DNA from: Hyphomicrobiales bacterium
GTDB lineage: Bacteria; Pseudomonadota; Alphaproteobacteria; Rhizobiales; Rhizobiaceae
Reading direction: 5' to 3'
NCBI GenBank assembly: GCA_900470805.1
Contig: UCCA01000008.1
Location: 94,821 to 158,820, forward strand
DNA: 64,000 nucleotides
The translations under genes and the position numbers were made by a program. Below the pieces are notes generated by a model. The model was not told the DNA's origin. It was given only the letters and a program-made list of their open reading frames with translations, and searched no databases. Within the stretch, counting starts at the first letter, position 1, and each line of letters begins with the position of its first letter. This document shows positions 44,474 to 53,778 of the stretch, piece after piece.

Positions 44474-45633
44474 TTACGGCCTTCCTTCTCCGGTCTCTCG
44501 ATCGCAAGATCATTGTCGCACTGGTTCTTCTGCTTGCGATCGCCGTGCTGGTGCCGGCGCTCAATCTGCTGACGCCGGCATCAAGCCCGCTGCACATCCC
44601 GACCTACATCATGTCGCTGTTCGGCAAGTATCTCACCTACGCCCTGCTGGCGCTGGCACTCGACCTTGTCTGGGGCTTCTGCGGCATTCTCTCGCTCGGC
44701 CATGGCGCCTTCTTCGCGCTCGGCGGCTATGCGATGGGCATGTACCTGATGCGCCAGATCGGCGCGCGCGGCAGCTACGGCGACCCGATCCTTCCCGACT
44801 TCATGGTGTTCCTGAACTACAAGGCGCTGCCGTGGTTCTGGTACGGGTTCAACCACTTCTGGTTCGCGGCGCTGATGGTGCTCGTGGTGCCGGGCCTTCT
44901 CGCCTTCGTGTTCGGCTGGTTCGCCTTCCGCAGCCGCGTCAACGGCGTCTATCTCTCGATCATCACCCAGGCGATGACCTACGCCCTGCTGCTTGCCTTC
45001 TTCCGCAACGACATGGGCTTCGGCGGCAACAACGGCCTGACCGATTTCAAGGACATCATCGGCTACAACATCCAGGCCGACGGCACCCGCGCCGCCCTGT
45101 TCGCCGCCACCGCGATCTTCCTGGCGCTGTCGCTGCTGATCGCGTCCGCCATCGTGCGCTCGAAGTTTGGCAAGGTGCTCGTCGGCGTGCGTGACGCGGA
45201 AAGCCGGACGCGGTTCCTCGGCTACCGGGTCGAGCATTTCAAGCTCTTCACCTTCGTCGTCTCGGCGATGATGGCGGGCATTGCCGGCGCGCTCTACGTG
45301 CCGCAGGTGGGTATCATCAATCCCGGCGAATTCGCGCCGGCGAATTCGATCGAAGTCGTGATCTGGACGGCGGTCGGTGGGCGCTCGACGCTGATCGGGC
45401 CGATCATCGGCGCCATCCTCGTCAACGGCGGCAAGACGATCTTCACCGGCCTGTTCCCCGAATTCTGGCTGTTTGCGCTGGGCGGCCTGTTCGTTGCGGT
45501 CACGGTGTTCCTGCCGAAGGGCATCGTCGGCACGATCGGGCCGTATCTGAGCAAGCGCAAGCCTGCATCAAGCGATACGCCGTCCGCCAGCCGTGAAGAC
45601 GGTGTCGATGCGAAAATCCAGGCTGCGGAGTGA
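44470..45633 (+). CDS. urtC: Urea ABC transporter permease UrtC
   Basis: 387 aa from the ATG at 44470 overlapping the urtB stop. LivM-type permease core: LALDLVWGFCGILSLGHGAF, YKALPWFWYGFNHFWFA, FRNDMGFGGNNGLTDFKDI and VVIWTAVGGRSTLIGPIIGA, the last three typical of UrtC. A frame open from 44020 is the shadow of urtB. Confidence 0.95.
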   Translation: MITAFLLRSLDRKIIVALVLLLAIAVLVPALNLLTPASSPLHIPTYIMSLFGKYLTYALLALALDLVWGFCGILSLGHGAFFALGGYAMGMYLMRQIGARGSYGDPILPDFMVFLNYKALPWFWYGFNHFWFAALMVLVVPGLLAFVFGWFAFRSRVNGVYLSIITQAMTYALLLAFFRNDMGFGGNNGLTDFKDIIGYNIQADGTRAALFAATAIFLALSLLIASAIVRSKFGKVLVGVRDAESRTRFLGYRVEHFKLFTFVVSAMMAGIAGALYVPQVGIINPGEFAPANSIEVVIWTAVGGRSTLIGPIIGAILVNGGKTIFTGLFPEFWLFALGGLFVAVTVFLPKGIVGTIGPYLSKRKPASSDTPSASREDGVDAKIQAAE

Positions 45634-45638
45634 GCGCC

Positions 45639-46394
45639 ATGATCCCTGACGTCAAACCCAGCAGCGTTCTCTACCTCAACAACGTCTCCGTCTCCTTTGA
45701 CGGCTTCAAAGCGCTGAATTCGCTGTCGATCGTCATCGAGCCCGGCGAGCTGCGCGCCATCATCGGCCCGAACGGCGCCGGCAAGACGACGATGATGGAC
45801 ATCATCACCGGCAAGACGCGACCGGATGCCGGCGAGGTGTTCTTCAACGGCCAGACCGATCTCACCAAGCTCGACGAGGCCGACATCGCCCAGCTCGGCA
45901 TCGGCCGCAAGTTCCAGAAGCCGACGGTGTTCGAGAGCCACACGGTGTGGGACAACATCGAGCTGGCGCTGAACCGCAAGCGCGGGGTGTTTCCGACGCT
46001 GTTCTATCGGCTGTCATCGGAGGATCGTTCGCGTATCGACGAGATTCTCGCGACGGTGCGCTTGACGCATCGGCGCGACGATCTGGCGGCCAATCTCAGC
46101 CATGGGCAGAAGCAGTGGCTGGAGATCGGCATGCTCTTGGCGCAGGAGCCGAAGCTTTTGCTTGTGGACGAGCCGGTGGCGGGGATGACCGATGCGGAGA
46201 CGTCGGAGACGGCGATCCTGCTCAAGGAGATCGCCAAGACCCGCTCGGTGGTTGTCGTCGAGCACGATATGGGGTTCATTCGCGATCTTGGGGTCAAGGT
46301 GACATGCCTCGCCGAAGGGTCTGTGCTGGCCGAGGGATCGATCGATTTCGTCAGCTCCGATCCGAAGGTGATCGAGAATTATCTGGGGCGGTGA
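45639..46394 (+). CDS. urtD: Urea ABC transporter ATPase UrtD
   Basis: 251 aa. Walker A GPNGAGKTT, UrtD-type Q-loop GIGRKFQKPTVFESHTVWDN, signature written LSHGQKQWLEIG (variant usual in UrtD), Walker B LLLVDEPVAGMTD, H-loop VVVEHDMGFIRDL. ATG 45639 lies 8 nt after GGAG; a GTG at 45630 overlapping the urtC stop is the alternative. Confidence 0.95.
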   Translation: MIPDVKPSSVLYLNNVSVSFDGFKALNSLSIVIEPGELRAIIGPNGAGKTTMMDIITGKTRPDAGEVFFNGQTDLTKLDEADIAQLGIGRKFQKPTVFESHTVWDNIELALNRKRGVFPTLFYRLSSEDRSRIDEILATVRLTHRRDDLAANLSHGQKQWLEIGMLLAQEPKLLLVDEPVAGMTDAETSETAILLKEIAKTRSVVVVEHDMGFIRDLGVKVTCLAEGSVLAEGSIDFVSSDPKVIENYLGR

Positions 46395-46422
46395 GGGGAT
46401 GGTGAGCGCCGAGTTCGTGATA

Positions 46423-46571
46423 CCCCCCTCTGTCCTGCCGGACATCTCCCCCTCAAGGGGGGAGATTGGCTGGGCGAAGCCGCTCGCTTCAACGTTTGTT
46501 GTTTGGCGACGGGCCAACAACGAGTCGATCTCCCCCCTTGAGGGGGAGATGTCCGGCAGGACAGAGGGGGG
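46423..46571. repeat. 149-bp palindromic repeat element (RIME-like) inside the urt operon
   Basis: Perfect 44-bp inverted repeat: left arm 46423-46466, right arm 46528-46571, 61-bp spacer. Each arm begins with a C run plus tctgtcctgccgg and contains its own imperfect small palindrome (ctccccctcaaggggggag). The spacer has a further short inverted repeat around 46495-46520. Translated in any frame it gives the PPSVLPDISPSRGE-type peptide I recall as junk ORF sequence across Rhizobiales, so it is a dispersed mosaic element. It lies between urtD and urtE. Confidence 0.85.
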
Positions 46572-46610
46572 TGCCGCACCCTCGACGCTAGAAAATCCTG
46601 GAGAGCGACC

Positions 46611-47306
46611 ATGCTGACCGTCGAAAACGCAAACCTCCACTACGGCGCCGCTCAAGCCTTGCGCGGCATCTCGATCAAGGCTGAGATGGGCAAGATCACC
46701 TGCGTCCTCGGCCGAAACGGCGTGGGTAAGAGTTCTCTTCTCCGCGCCGTTACCGGCCAGCATCCGCTTTCGGCGGGAACGGTGACGTTCAACGACACCA
46801 AGCTCAACGGCCTGCCACCCTACGCACGCGCCAAGCAGGGCATCGGCTACGTACCGCAGGGGCGCGAGATCTTTCCGTTGCTGACGGTGAAGGAAAATCT
46901 CGAGACCGGCTATGCGCCGCTGTCGCGCGGCAACAAGAACATTCCGGACGATATCTTCAGCCTGTTTCCTGTCCTGCAGACCATGCTTGGGCGGCGCGGC
47001 GGCGATCTGTCGGGTGGGCAGCAGCAGCAGCTGGCGATCGGCCGGGCGATGGTGACGCGGCCGAAGATCCTGGTGCTCGACGAGCCGACGGAAGGCATCC
47101 AGCCTTCGATCATCAAGGATATCGGCCGGGCGATCCGCTATCTCCGCGACTCGACCGGCATGGCGATCCTGTTGGTCGAGCAGTATCTCGATTTCTGCCG
47201 CGAGCTTGCCGATTACGTCTACATTATGGACCGCGGCGAGATCGTCCACGAGGGGCTCGCCGAAACGCTGGATACGCTGGAAGCGCGTCGTCACCTGACG
47301 GTCTGA
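46611..47306 (+). CDS. urtE: Urea ABC transporter ATPase UrtE
   Basis: 231 aa. Walker A GRNGVGKSS, LSGGQQQQLAIGRA signature, Walker B LVLDEPTEGIQPSI (the EGIQPSII stretch is UrtE-specific), H-loop LLVEQYLDF. ggagag ribosome site. Normally abuts urtD; here 216 bp apart because of the inserted repeat. Confidence 0.96.
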   Translation: MLTVENANLHYGAAQALRGISIKAEMGKITCVLGRNGVGKSSLLRAVTGQHPLSAGTVTFNDTKLNGLPPYARAKQGIGYVPQGREIFPLLTVKENLETGYAPLSRGNKNIPDDIFSLFPVLQTMLGRRGGDLSGGQQQQLAIGRAMVTRPKILVLDEPTEGIQPSIIKDIGRAIRYLRDSTGMAILLVEQYLDFCRELADYVYIMDRGEIVHEGLAETLDTLEARRHLTV

Positions 47307-47329
47307 TATCAGCCGTTCTGGCTGCGCGG

Positions 47330-47347
47330 ACGGCAGTCGCCGTTTTT
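47330..47347 (+). terminator. Short terminator after urtE
   Basis: Stem acggc (47330-47334) / gccgt (47339-47343), 4-nt loop, run of five T. Compact intrinsic terminator 24 bp after the urtE stop, separating urt from ure transcription. Confidence 0.65.
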
Positions 47348-47407
47348 GTGGGCATCGCTCTTCATTGGATGGGCGCGATTTCAGCTGTCTTTCAATGGAT
47401 CGTGGAG

Positions 47408-47424
47408 CGGCATAAAAATTGCTT
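47408..47424 (+). promoter_or_regulatory. Candidate sigma-54 promoter upstream of ureD
   Basis: cGGCAtaaaaaTTGCTt has the GG and GC dinucleotides separated by exactly 10 bp and keeps GGCA and TTGCT of the TGGCAC-N5-TTGCW consensus. Lies 68 bp before the ureD start, downstream of the urtE terminator. Suggests nitrogen (NtrC/RpoN) control of urease. Confidence 0.5.
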
Positions 47425-47491
47425 GCTTTCAATCTCTTACAGGATTGAATGAGACCGACCGGGCAAACCGGCGGGCTTTCGAGGGGATGGA

Positions 47492-48313
47492 ATGACCAAC
47501 GCGGCGGCATCCACAAGACCGCAAAGGGCCGAGGGCCGGGGGCATCTCGCAGCAAAGGCGCTCGGTGGGCGCACGCGCATTCGCGAGTTGTACCAGGAGG
47601 GCGCGGCGAAGATCCGCTTGCCCGATACGTTCGATGCCTCGATGGAAGCCGTGATCATCAACACGGCCGGCGGGCTGACCGGCGGCGACCGGATGGACTG
47701 GAGCGTGGTTGCCGGCCCCGGCACGCGCGTCGATGTCACCACCCAGGCCTGCGAGAAAATCTACAAGGCGTCCGCGGGCACGGCCGAGATCACCACCAGC
47801 ATCCAGGTCGGCGCGGGAGCACGCGTCGACTGGCTGCCGCAGGAGACGATCCTATTCGATCGCTCGTCGCTCTATCGCCGGCTGACTGTCGATCTGGACG
47901 AGGGCGCGGAATTCCTGGCGGTCGAGGCGGTGTTGCTTGGGCGCAAGGCGATGGGCGAGGCGGTTGTCTCCGGTTTGTTTCGCGACCGCTGGCGCATTCG
48001 CCGGTCCGGCAGGCTTTGCCATGCGGAAGATCTCAACCTGACGGGAGCCGTGCAGTCGCTGTCGGCCGAGCAGGCCGTTCTGTCGGGCAAGGTGGCGTTC
48101 GCGACGCTGCTTTATGTCGGGCCGCAGGCGGAAAGCTATCTCAATGCCGTCAGGCCGTTGCTTGGCGGCCATATGGGCGGCGCCAGCACGTGGGCTGGCA
48201 AGCTGGTTGTCCGGCTTGCGGCCAGCGATGGCTTCGCGCTCAGAAAAATCCTGATCCCGATCATTTCCGCCTTGCGCAACGGCGCGCCTGTGCCGAAAGT
48301 CTGGAATCTATAG
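47492..48313 (+). CDS. ureD: Urease accessory protein UreD
   Basis: 273 aa. UreD scaffolds the UreFG complex on apo-urease for nickel insertion. Family features: [47 protein letters not shown] and [10 protein letters not shown]. gaggggat ribosome site. First gene of the ure operon. Confidence 0.95.
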   Translation: MTNAAASTRPQRAEGRGHLAAKALGGRTRIRELYQEGAAKIRLPDTFDASMEAVIINTAGGLTGGDRMDWSVVAGPGTRVDVTTQACEKIYKASAGTAEITTSIQVGAGARVDWLPQETILFDRSSLYRRLTVDLDEGAEFLAVEAVLLGRKAMGEAVVSGLFRDRWRIRRSGRLCHAEDLNLTGAVQSLSAEQAVLSGKVAFATLLYVGPQAESYLNAVRPLLGGHMGGASTWAGKLVVRLAASDGFALRKILIPIISALRNGAPVPKVWNL

Positions 48314-48333
48314 TTCAAGCAGATGGATGCACG

Positions 48334-48636
48334 ATGAACCTCACACCACGAGAAAAAGACAAGCTGTTGATTTCGATGGCGGCGATCGTCGCCCGGCGGC
48401 GGCTGGAGCGGGGCGTCAAGCTCAACTATCCTGAGGCCATCGCGCTGATCTCCGATTTCGTCGTCGAGGGCGCGCGCGACGGCCGGCCCGTGGCCGAACT
48501 GATGGAAGCCGGCGCCCATGTCGTCGGTCGCGACCAGGTGATGGAGGGCATTGCCGAGATGATCCACGACGTGCAGGTCGAGGCGACTTTCCCTGATGGG
48601 ACGAAGCTCGTCACCGTCCACGAACCGATCCGCTGA
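48334..48636 (+). CDS. ureA: Urease gamma subunit UreA
   Basis: 100 aa, exact family length. [60 protein letters not shown] and [11 protein letters not shown] are UreA signatures. In frame with a longer open frame from 47449 that is only a shadow of ureD. Confidence 0.97.
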   Translation: MNLTPREKDKLLISMAAIVARRRLERGVKLNYPEAIALISDFVVEGARDGRPVAELMEAGAHVVGRDQVMEGIAEMIHDVQVEATFPDGTKLVTVHEPIR

Positions 48637-48643
48637 GGCTGCC

Positions 48644-48898
48644 ATGCTAGAACTCAGACCCAATTGCGAGTGCTGCGACAGGGACCTGCCGCCGGAGAGC
48701 CTGGAGGCCGTCATGTGCAGCTTTGAGTGCACCTATTGCACCTCCTGCGCCGACACCATGCTTGACGGTATCTGCCCGAATTGCGGCGGCGAGCTGGTGC
48801 GCCGGCCGGTGCGTCCGGCGGGCAAGCTCATCAACAATCCGGCATCGACGAAACGTGTGCTCAAGGCCGAGGGCTGCGCGCCCGTCAAGGCTGCGTGA
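48644..48898 (+). CDS. DUF1272 zinc-ribbon-like protein
   Basis: 84 aa with nine Cys in about 45 residues, arranged C-x-CC (9-12), C (25), C-x2-C-x2-C (29, 32, 35) and CPNC (44-47 region). DUF1272 proteins are predicted zinc-binding; the family has no established function. It starts 7 bp after ureA and ends 10 bp before ureB, so it is part of the urease operon; a metal-handling role is conceivable but not shown. Confidence 0.85.
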   Translation: MLELRPNCECCDRDLPPESLEAVMCSFECTYCTSCADTMLDGICPNCGGELVRRPVRPAGKLINNPASTKRVLKAEGCAPVKAA

Positions 48899-48908
48899 GG
48901 AGAAGGCC

Positions 48909-49214
48909 ATGATCCCAGGCGAAATCATTGCCGCTCCCGGCGAGATCGAACTCAATGCCGGCGCGCCCACCATCACCATCGAAGTGTCGAACACCGGCGA
49001 TCGTCCGGTACAGGTCGGCAGCCATTATCATTTCGGCGAGACCAATGCCGGCCTTGCCTTCGATCGCGAGAAGGCGCACGGCATGCGGCTGGACATCCCG
49101 GCCGGCACCGCGGTGCGTTTCGAGCCGGGCCAGACGCGCTCGGTGACGCTGATTCCGCTATCGGGCAAGCGCGAGGTCTACGGTTTTCGCCAGCTGGTCA
49201 TGGGCAAGCTGTGA
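48909..49214 (+). CDS. ureB: Urease beta subunit UreB
   Basis: 101 aa, exact family length. [56 protein letters not shown] and [12 protein letters not shown] are UreB signatures. Preceded by gagaagg. Confidence 0.97.
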   Translation: MIPGEIIAAPGEIELNAGAPTITIEVSNTGDRPVQVGSHYHFGETNAGLAFDREKAHGMRLDIPAGTAVRFEPGQTRSVTLIPLSGKREVYGFRQLVMGKL

Positions 49215-49234
49215 TCCGGTCGCGGGAGGAGATG

Positions 49235-49645
49235 ATGCGCTTTGGGTTGCCCTTGGCTTTTGTGCTGCTCGGCGTTCTTTCGGCCGGTGGCGTCCGCGCC
49301 GATGAGATCGATTGTAAAAATCCGACGACGCAGACGGACATGACGCTTTGCGAACGGGCGCGACAGGACGAGGCCGATCAGGCGCTCAACGCACAGTACA
49401 AGAAGACCCGTGCCGCCATGGTCGCCGTCGATAGCGATCAGGAGGACGACATCAAGGGCGCGGAGAAGGCCTTGCTCACCGCGCAGCGGGCATGGATCTC
49501 CTATCGCGACGCGCAATGCGAGGCGGCGGGCTTTCAGGCGCGCGGCGGGACGATGGAGCCGATGCTGATTGCCGGCTGCATCGCCGATATCACGGATGTG
49601 CGCACCAAGGAATTGAAGGCGCTCGAAGACGCGATGAGCAACTGA
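49235..49645 (+). CDS. LprI/DUF1311-family periplasmic protein in the urease operon
   Basis: 136 aa from ATG 49235 (MRFGLPLAFVLLGVLSAG), 5 nt after GGAGG; GTG 49211 and ATG 49232 are alternatives. Signal peptide cleaved near VRA-DEID. The mature part has four Cys (DCKNPTTQTDMTLCE, QCEAAG, GCIADIT) and the W-x-SYRDAQC motif of LprI/DUF1311 lysozyme-inhibitor-like proteins. Why it sits between ureB and ureC is unknown. Confidence 0.8.
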   Translation: MRFGLPLAFVLLGVLSAGGVRADEIDCKNPTTQTDMTLCERARQDEADQALNAQYKKTRAAMVAVDSDQEDDIKGAEKALLTAQRAWISYRDAQCEAAGFQARGGTMEPMLIAGCIADITDVRTKELKALEDAMSN

Positions 49646-49646
49646 G

Positions 49647-50285
49647 GTGACAGGCAATATCATGATCGTCGGCAATGGTGAGATCGGTGAGGAAGGGGCA
49701 GCCTCGGTGGCTGCCGCCGACTTCGTCATCCGTTTCAACGAGTGCCGATCCTATGAGGCGAGCCTTGGCCGGTCCGATGTCGTTGCCGTCTGCAATACAG
49801 GGCGCCCTGCCAAGGCGATGCTTAGTTCGCAGACGTGGCGGGAGCATCCGGCGGTACGCGAGGCATCCACCATCTGGAGCGTGCGCGATCCCAACAAGTT
49901 TGCTGCCTTGCGCACGGAGCTGGCTGTTTTGCATCCCGAGCTCGACGATTTCTGCGACGATTATACGAACGAGTTCAATGTCTTCTGCGAAGACGCTGGC
50001 AAGACGCATGTGGTCGTTGACAAACTGATTCATGAGCGCGTCGACCAGGCACTCGCAGCGGTTGATCCCGCGCCCTACGTCGTGCCGAGCAGCGGCATGA
50101 TCGTGATCGCGGAGGTCATGAACAGATTTCCCCATGCCCATATCTCGCTCGCCGGCTTCGGCCACCAGGGCTGGGAGTGGCATCCCTTTGCCGCCGAAAG
50201 GCAGCTCGTCGATACTTATGTCGCTGCCGGCCGCGTCACGCGGTTCTACGCGACCGCATCCCATTCTTCCTCCCAAGGAGCCTGA
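49647..50285 (+). CDS. Urease-operon accessory protein (glycosyltransferase-29-like fold?)
   Basis: 212 aa, probable GTG start at 49647 one base after the previous stop; ATG 49662 is possible. IMIVGNGEIGEEGAASVAAADFVIRFNECRSY recalls in two parts the start of sialyltransferase-like (GT29/GT42) proteins, with SSGMIVIAEVMNRFP and SLAGFGHQGWEWHPF later. No known function in urease maturation. I recall it annotated only as urease operon accessory protein in rhizobia. Four bases before ureC. Confidence 0.65.
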   Translation: MTGNIMIVGNGEIGEEGAASVAAADFVIRFNECRSYEASLGRSDVVAVCNTGRPAKAMLSSQTWREHPAVREASTIWSVRDPNKFAALRTELAVLHPELDDFCDDYTNEFNVFCEDAGKTHVVVDKLIHERVDQALAAVDPAPYVVPSSGMIVIAEVMNRFPHAHISLAGFGHQGWEWHPFAAERQLVDTYVAAGRVTRFYATASHSSSQGA

Positions 50286-50288
50286 CAT

Positions 50289-51998
50289 ATGCCCTACAAG
50301 ATTTCCCGCGCCGCCTATGCCGGCATGTTCGGCCCGACCACCGGCGACAAGGTGCGCCTTGCGGACACCGAGCTCTTCATCGAGATTGAGAAGGATTTCA
50401 CTACCTATGGCGAAGAGGTGAAGTTCGGCGGCGGCAAGGTCATCCGCGACGGCATGGGGCAGAGCCAGGCGACGCGGGCGCAGGGCGCGGTCGACACCGT
50501 CATCACCAATGTCGTGATCGTCGACCACACCGGCATCGTCAAGGCCGACATCGGGCTGAAGAACGGCCGCATCCACGCGATCGGCAAGGCCGGCAATCCG
50601 GATACGCAGCCTGGTGTCAACATCATTGTCGGCCCTTCCACCGAAGCGATCGCCGGCGAGGGCAAGATCATCACGGCCGGCGGCATGGACGCGCATATCC
50701 ACTACATCTGCCCGCAGCAGATCGAGGAAGCGCTGATGTCCGGCATCACCTGCATGCTCGGCGGCGGCTCCGGCCCGGCGCATGGCACGCTCGCCACCAC
50801 CTGCACCGGCGCCTGGCATATCGAGCGGATGATCGAGAGCTTCGACGGCTTTCCGATGAACCTGGCGCTGGCAGGCAAGGGCAACGCGTCGCTTCCGGCC
50901 GCACTCGAAGAGATGGTGCTGGCCGGGGCGTCGTCGCTGAAGCTGCACGAGGACTGGGGCACCACACCGGCGGCGATCGACTGCTGCCTCTCGGTTGCCG
51001 ACGAATACGATATCCAGGTGATGATCCACACCGATACGCTGAACGAGAGCGGCTTTGTGGAAGACACGATCGGGGCGCTCAAGGGCCGCACGATCCACGC
51101 CTTCCACACGGAAGGCGCGGGCGGCGGGCATGCGCCCGATATCATCAAGATCTGCGGCCAGTCCAACGTCATTCCGTCATCGACCAACCCGACGCGGCCC
51201 TACACGGTCAACACCATCGCCGAACATCTCGACATGCTGATGGTCTGCCACCACCTGTCGCCGTCGATCCCCGAGGATATCGCCTTTGCCGAAAGCCGCA
51301 TCCGCAAGGAGACGATCGCTGCCGAAGACATCCTGCACGATATCGGCGCCTTCTCGATCATCTCTTCCGACAGCCAGGCGATGGGCCGCGTCGGCGAGGT
51401 GGCTATCCGCACATGGCAGACGGCCGACAAGATGAAGCGCCAGCGCGGGCGGCTGAAGGAGGAGACTGGCGAGAACGACAACTTCCGTGTTCGCCGATAT
51501 GTCGCGAAGTACACGATCAATCCGGCGATCGCGCAGGGGCTGAGCCACGAGATCGGTTCCGTCGAAGTCGGCAAGCGCGCCGATCTGGTGCTGTGGAACC
51601 CGGCCTTCTTCGGCGTGAAGCCGGAGATGGTGCTGCTCGGCGGCTCGATCGCGGCCGCGCCGATGGGCGATCCGAACGCCTCGATCCCGACGCCGCAGCC
51701 GATGCACTATCGGCCGATGTTTGCCGCCCATGGCAAGCTGCGCACGACGTCTTCGGTCACCTTTGTCAGCCAGGCCTCGCTCGATGCCGGCCTGCAGAGC
51801 CGTCTCGGCGTTGCCAAGCAGCTTGTCGCGGTGAAAAACACGCGCGGCGGCATCTCCAAGGCGTCGATGATCCACAACAGCCTGACGCCGCATATCGAGG
51901 TTGATCCAGAGACCTACGAGGTGCGTGCCGACGGCGAGCTTCTCACCTGCGAACCGGCGACGTCGCTGCCGATGACGCAGCGTTACTTCCTGTTCTAG
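50289..51998 (+). CDS. ureC: Urease alpha subunit UreC
   Basis: 569 aa, full length. Nickel ligands His136, His138, carbamylated Lys218 ([12 protein letters not shown]), His247, His273 and Asp361 are all present, as are the mobile-flap Cys320-His321 (MVCHHLS). Catalyses hydrolysis of urea to ammonia and carbamate. aaggag ribosome site 7 nt from ATG. All active-site residues present, so the enzyme should be functional. Confidence 0.98.
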   Translation: MPYKISRAAYAGMFGPTTGDKVRLADTELFIEIEKDFTTYGEEVKFGGGKVIRDGMGQSQATRAQGAVDTVITNVVIVDHTGIVKADIGLKNGRIHAIGKAGNPDTQPGVNIIVGPSTEAIAGEGKIITAGGMDAHIHYICPQQIEEALMSGITCMLGGGSGPAHGTLATTCTGAWHIERMIESFDGFPMNLALAGKGNASLPAALEEMVLAGASSLKLHEDWGTTPAAIDCCLSVADEYDIQVMIHTDTLNESGFVEDTIGALKGRTIHAFHTEGAGGGHAPDIIKICGQSNVIPSSTNPTRPYTVNTIAEHLDMLMVCHHLSPSIPEDIAFAESRIRKETIAAEDILHDIGAFSIISSDSQAMGRVGEVAIRTWQTADKMKRQRGRLKEETGENDNFRVRRYVAKYTINPAIAQGLSHEIGSVEVGKRADLVLWNPAFFGVKPEMVLLGGSIAAAPMGDPNASIPTPQPMHYRPMFAAHGKLRTTSSVTFVSQASLDAGLQSRLGVAKQLVAVKNTRGGISKASMIHNSLTPHIEVDPETYEVRADGELLTCEPATSLPMTQRYFLF

Positions 51999-52317
51999 GT
52001 CGTTCCAATCGCGCTTGGGGCCGGCGTTTACGCGCTGGCCCAACTTTCTGCCATGGATTCGGTAACCTATCCTTAAAGTTGTTTTTTGATCGCGTTATGC
52101 GCCACCTTGGAGCGGTGCGCCCAAAATGAGACACGGCCTTATCGGAGAACTAAAAAATTGTGTTTTATCAATTTCTTGACCGCAGACATCAAGGTTTTGA
52201 TTCAGGCCTGAAAGCGTCGCTTTTTGGGCCATTGTGCATTGCGGGAGCAATCGACGAAATTCGCTATAATCTTAACGATTGGGTTAAGGTCTCGGCAGCG
52301 GTTGGCATCTAATCAAT
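51999..52317. other. Gap between ureC and GGDEF gene
   Basis: 319 bp without a gene. An imperfect GC-rich hairpin (ttggggccggcg 52015-52026 with cgctggcccaa 52033-52043) follows ureC by 17 bp and may end the ureDABC transcript. The rest is AT-rich from 52080 and probably holds the promoter for the diguanylate cyclase gene. Confidence 0.5.
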
Positions 52318-53181
52318 ATGCTTGGGCGCTGGGCGGGAAGGTCGATTCGGATGCATATTTCACTTCAGGCGGAGCTTGGCGATTTCAGGGATCGCTTCAC
52401 GATCTATACCTATGCACTGAAGATGAGCTTCACCGCGGTGATGCTGTCATCGCTGGTGATCGCGCTGCTGCTGCTGCCGCTTTGGTGGGCAGACATGCTG
52501 CCGGTGCCGTTCGAGAGCGCTGTGGTCTACGGGGTCGCTTTTTCCTGGCTGATCGGCGGAATCGTTTCCGGCGTGCTGGCGTTGGTCGCCGGCTTTGCCA
52601 TGCACCAACTCAGCGTTTCGCGCGCCGAGTTCGAGCGGTTGAGCCGTACCGACATGCTGTCCGGCCTTCTCAACCGTCGCGCATTCACCGAAGCACTGGA
52701 GCGAGCCGATGATCATGCCTGTCTGGCGATCTTTGACGTCGACAGGTTCAAGCTGATCAATGATCGCTTCGGCCATGCCTGCGGCGATGCGGTCATCGTT
52801 GCCGTCTCCGCCGAGCTTGCCGCGGCGTTTCCGGGCAAGTCGGCGGTGGCACGGCTGGGCGGAGAGGAGTTCGGCGTGATGGTGGTGTCACCAGTCAAGG
52901 AAGAGCGGATCGCGCAGATCAGATCGGTCTGCGCCCGGCTCGCCGAGCGACCGATTGCCGTCGATGGGTTTACGGTCAACATCACTGTGTCCGCCGGCAT
53001 CGCGGAGTTGGGTGAGGGGCGTAGCAAGGAGGCTGTCTATTCGGCGGCCGACAAGGCGCTCTATCTGGCAAAGACGCTTGGCCGGAACCGCGTGGTCCAC
53101 GAGGAAGAAGGCCTGCAAGCCATGCCGCGACGCCGGCACGACGACATCAGGGACACCGGCGCCTCGTCGGCGATGCACTGA
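52318..53181 (+). CDS. GGDEF diguanylate cyclase with two membrane helices
   Basis: 287 aa. Two membrane helices (about 38-58 and 68-95), then a GGDEF domain with LSRTDMLSGLLNRRAF, the metal Asp in FDVDRFKLINDRFGH and active-site motif GGEEF. Catalytically competent by motif; no RxxD inhibitory site is evident just upstream of it. Makes cyclic di-GMP. It interrupts the urease genes between ureC and ureE on the same strand. The predicted start (ATG 52318) has little ribosome site; ATG 52351 is an alternative. Confidence 0.87.
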   Translation: MLGRWAGRSIRMHISLQAELGDFRDRFTIYTYALKMSFTAVMLSSLVIALLLLPLWWADMLPVPFESAVVYGVAFSWLIGGIVSGVLALVAGFAMHQLSVSRAEFERLSRTDMLSGLLNRRAFTEALERADDHACLAIFDVDRFKLINDRFGHACGDAVIVAVSAELAAAFPGKSAVARLGGEEFGVMVVSPVKEERIAQIRSVCARLAERPIAVDGFTVNITVSAGIAELGEGRSKEAVYSAADKALYLAKTLGRNRVVHEEEGLQAMPRRRHDDIRDTGASSAMH

Positions 53182-53189
53182 CGGGGAAA

Positions 53190-53212
53190 GGAACGGCGGA
53201 ATAGTCCGTTCC
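53190..53212 (+). terminator. Hairpin after the GGDEF gene
   Basis: 7-bp perfect stem ggaacgg (53190-53196) / ccgttcc (53206-53212) with further G/C pairing possible outside, followed by cgcccttttgg. Starts 9 bp after the stop and may isolate ureEFG. Confidence 0.6.
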
Positions 53213-53283
53213 CCGCCCTTTTGGTGCTTGCGTCCGCAGGGGCTATTTTGCATGGTCATCCCATCAACCGGAATGGACATATC

Positions 53284-53772
53284 ATGCAGTACATCACTTC
53301 CTATCTGCCGGCCGGCACACCGTCTTCGCATCCCACCGGCAAGGTCGTCCTGCCGCATGATCTGAGGCACCTGCGCCGCAAACTGCTGCATCTCGACAAT
53401 GGCGAGATGGTGATGCTCGACCTCAAGGAGCCGGTGCTGTTTGCCAATGGCGACATGCTGGTGCTCGGCGACGGCGAGCTTGTCGAGATCGTTGCAGCCG
53501 ACGAGAAGCTGTTCGAGATCAAGGCCAAGGATCGCCTTCACCTGATCGAGCTCGCCTGGCATCTCGGCAATCGGCATCTTGGCGCCCAGATCGAGGAAGA
53601 CCGGATCCTGATCCTGCGCGACCACGTGATCCGCGCGATGCTCGAAGGTCTCGGCGCGACCGTGTCGGACGTCACCGAACCTTTCCAGCCGGCACGCGGC
53701 GCCTATCACTCGCATGGCAGCCATTCGCATGGTCATGATCACGGGCACGATCACGGCCATGCGCACGACTGA
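53284..53772 (+). CDS. ureE: Urease nickel metallochaperone UreE
   Basis: 162 aa from ATG 53284. N-terminal chaperone fold and the [18 protein letters not shown] nickel-binding core with His, plus a His-rich tail of the last about 21 residues ([20 protein letters not shown]) holding ten His, as in K. aerogenes UreE. Delivers Ni to the UreDFG complex. Confidence 0.95.
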   Translation: MQYITSYLPAGTPSSHPTGKVVLPHDLRHLRRKLLHLDNGEMVMLDLKEPVLFANGDMLVLGDGELVEIVAADEKLFEIKAKDRLHLIELAWHLGNRHLGAQIEEDRILILRDHVIRAMLEGLGATVSDVTEPFQPARGAYHSHGSHSHGHDHGHDHGHAHD

Positions 53773-53778
53773 TTTTTC

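Noticed and set aside
46014..47555. Antisense frame across urtD, the repeat and urtE
   Set aside because: Passes through the palindromic repeat and two well-conserved ATPase genes; the readable peptide within it is repeat sequence.
52272..52287. TTAA-N8-TTAA resembling a CtrA box before the GGDEF gene
   Set aside because: Spacer is 8 bp, whereas CtrA sites need 7; kept only as a note.
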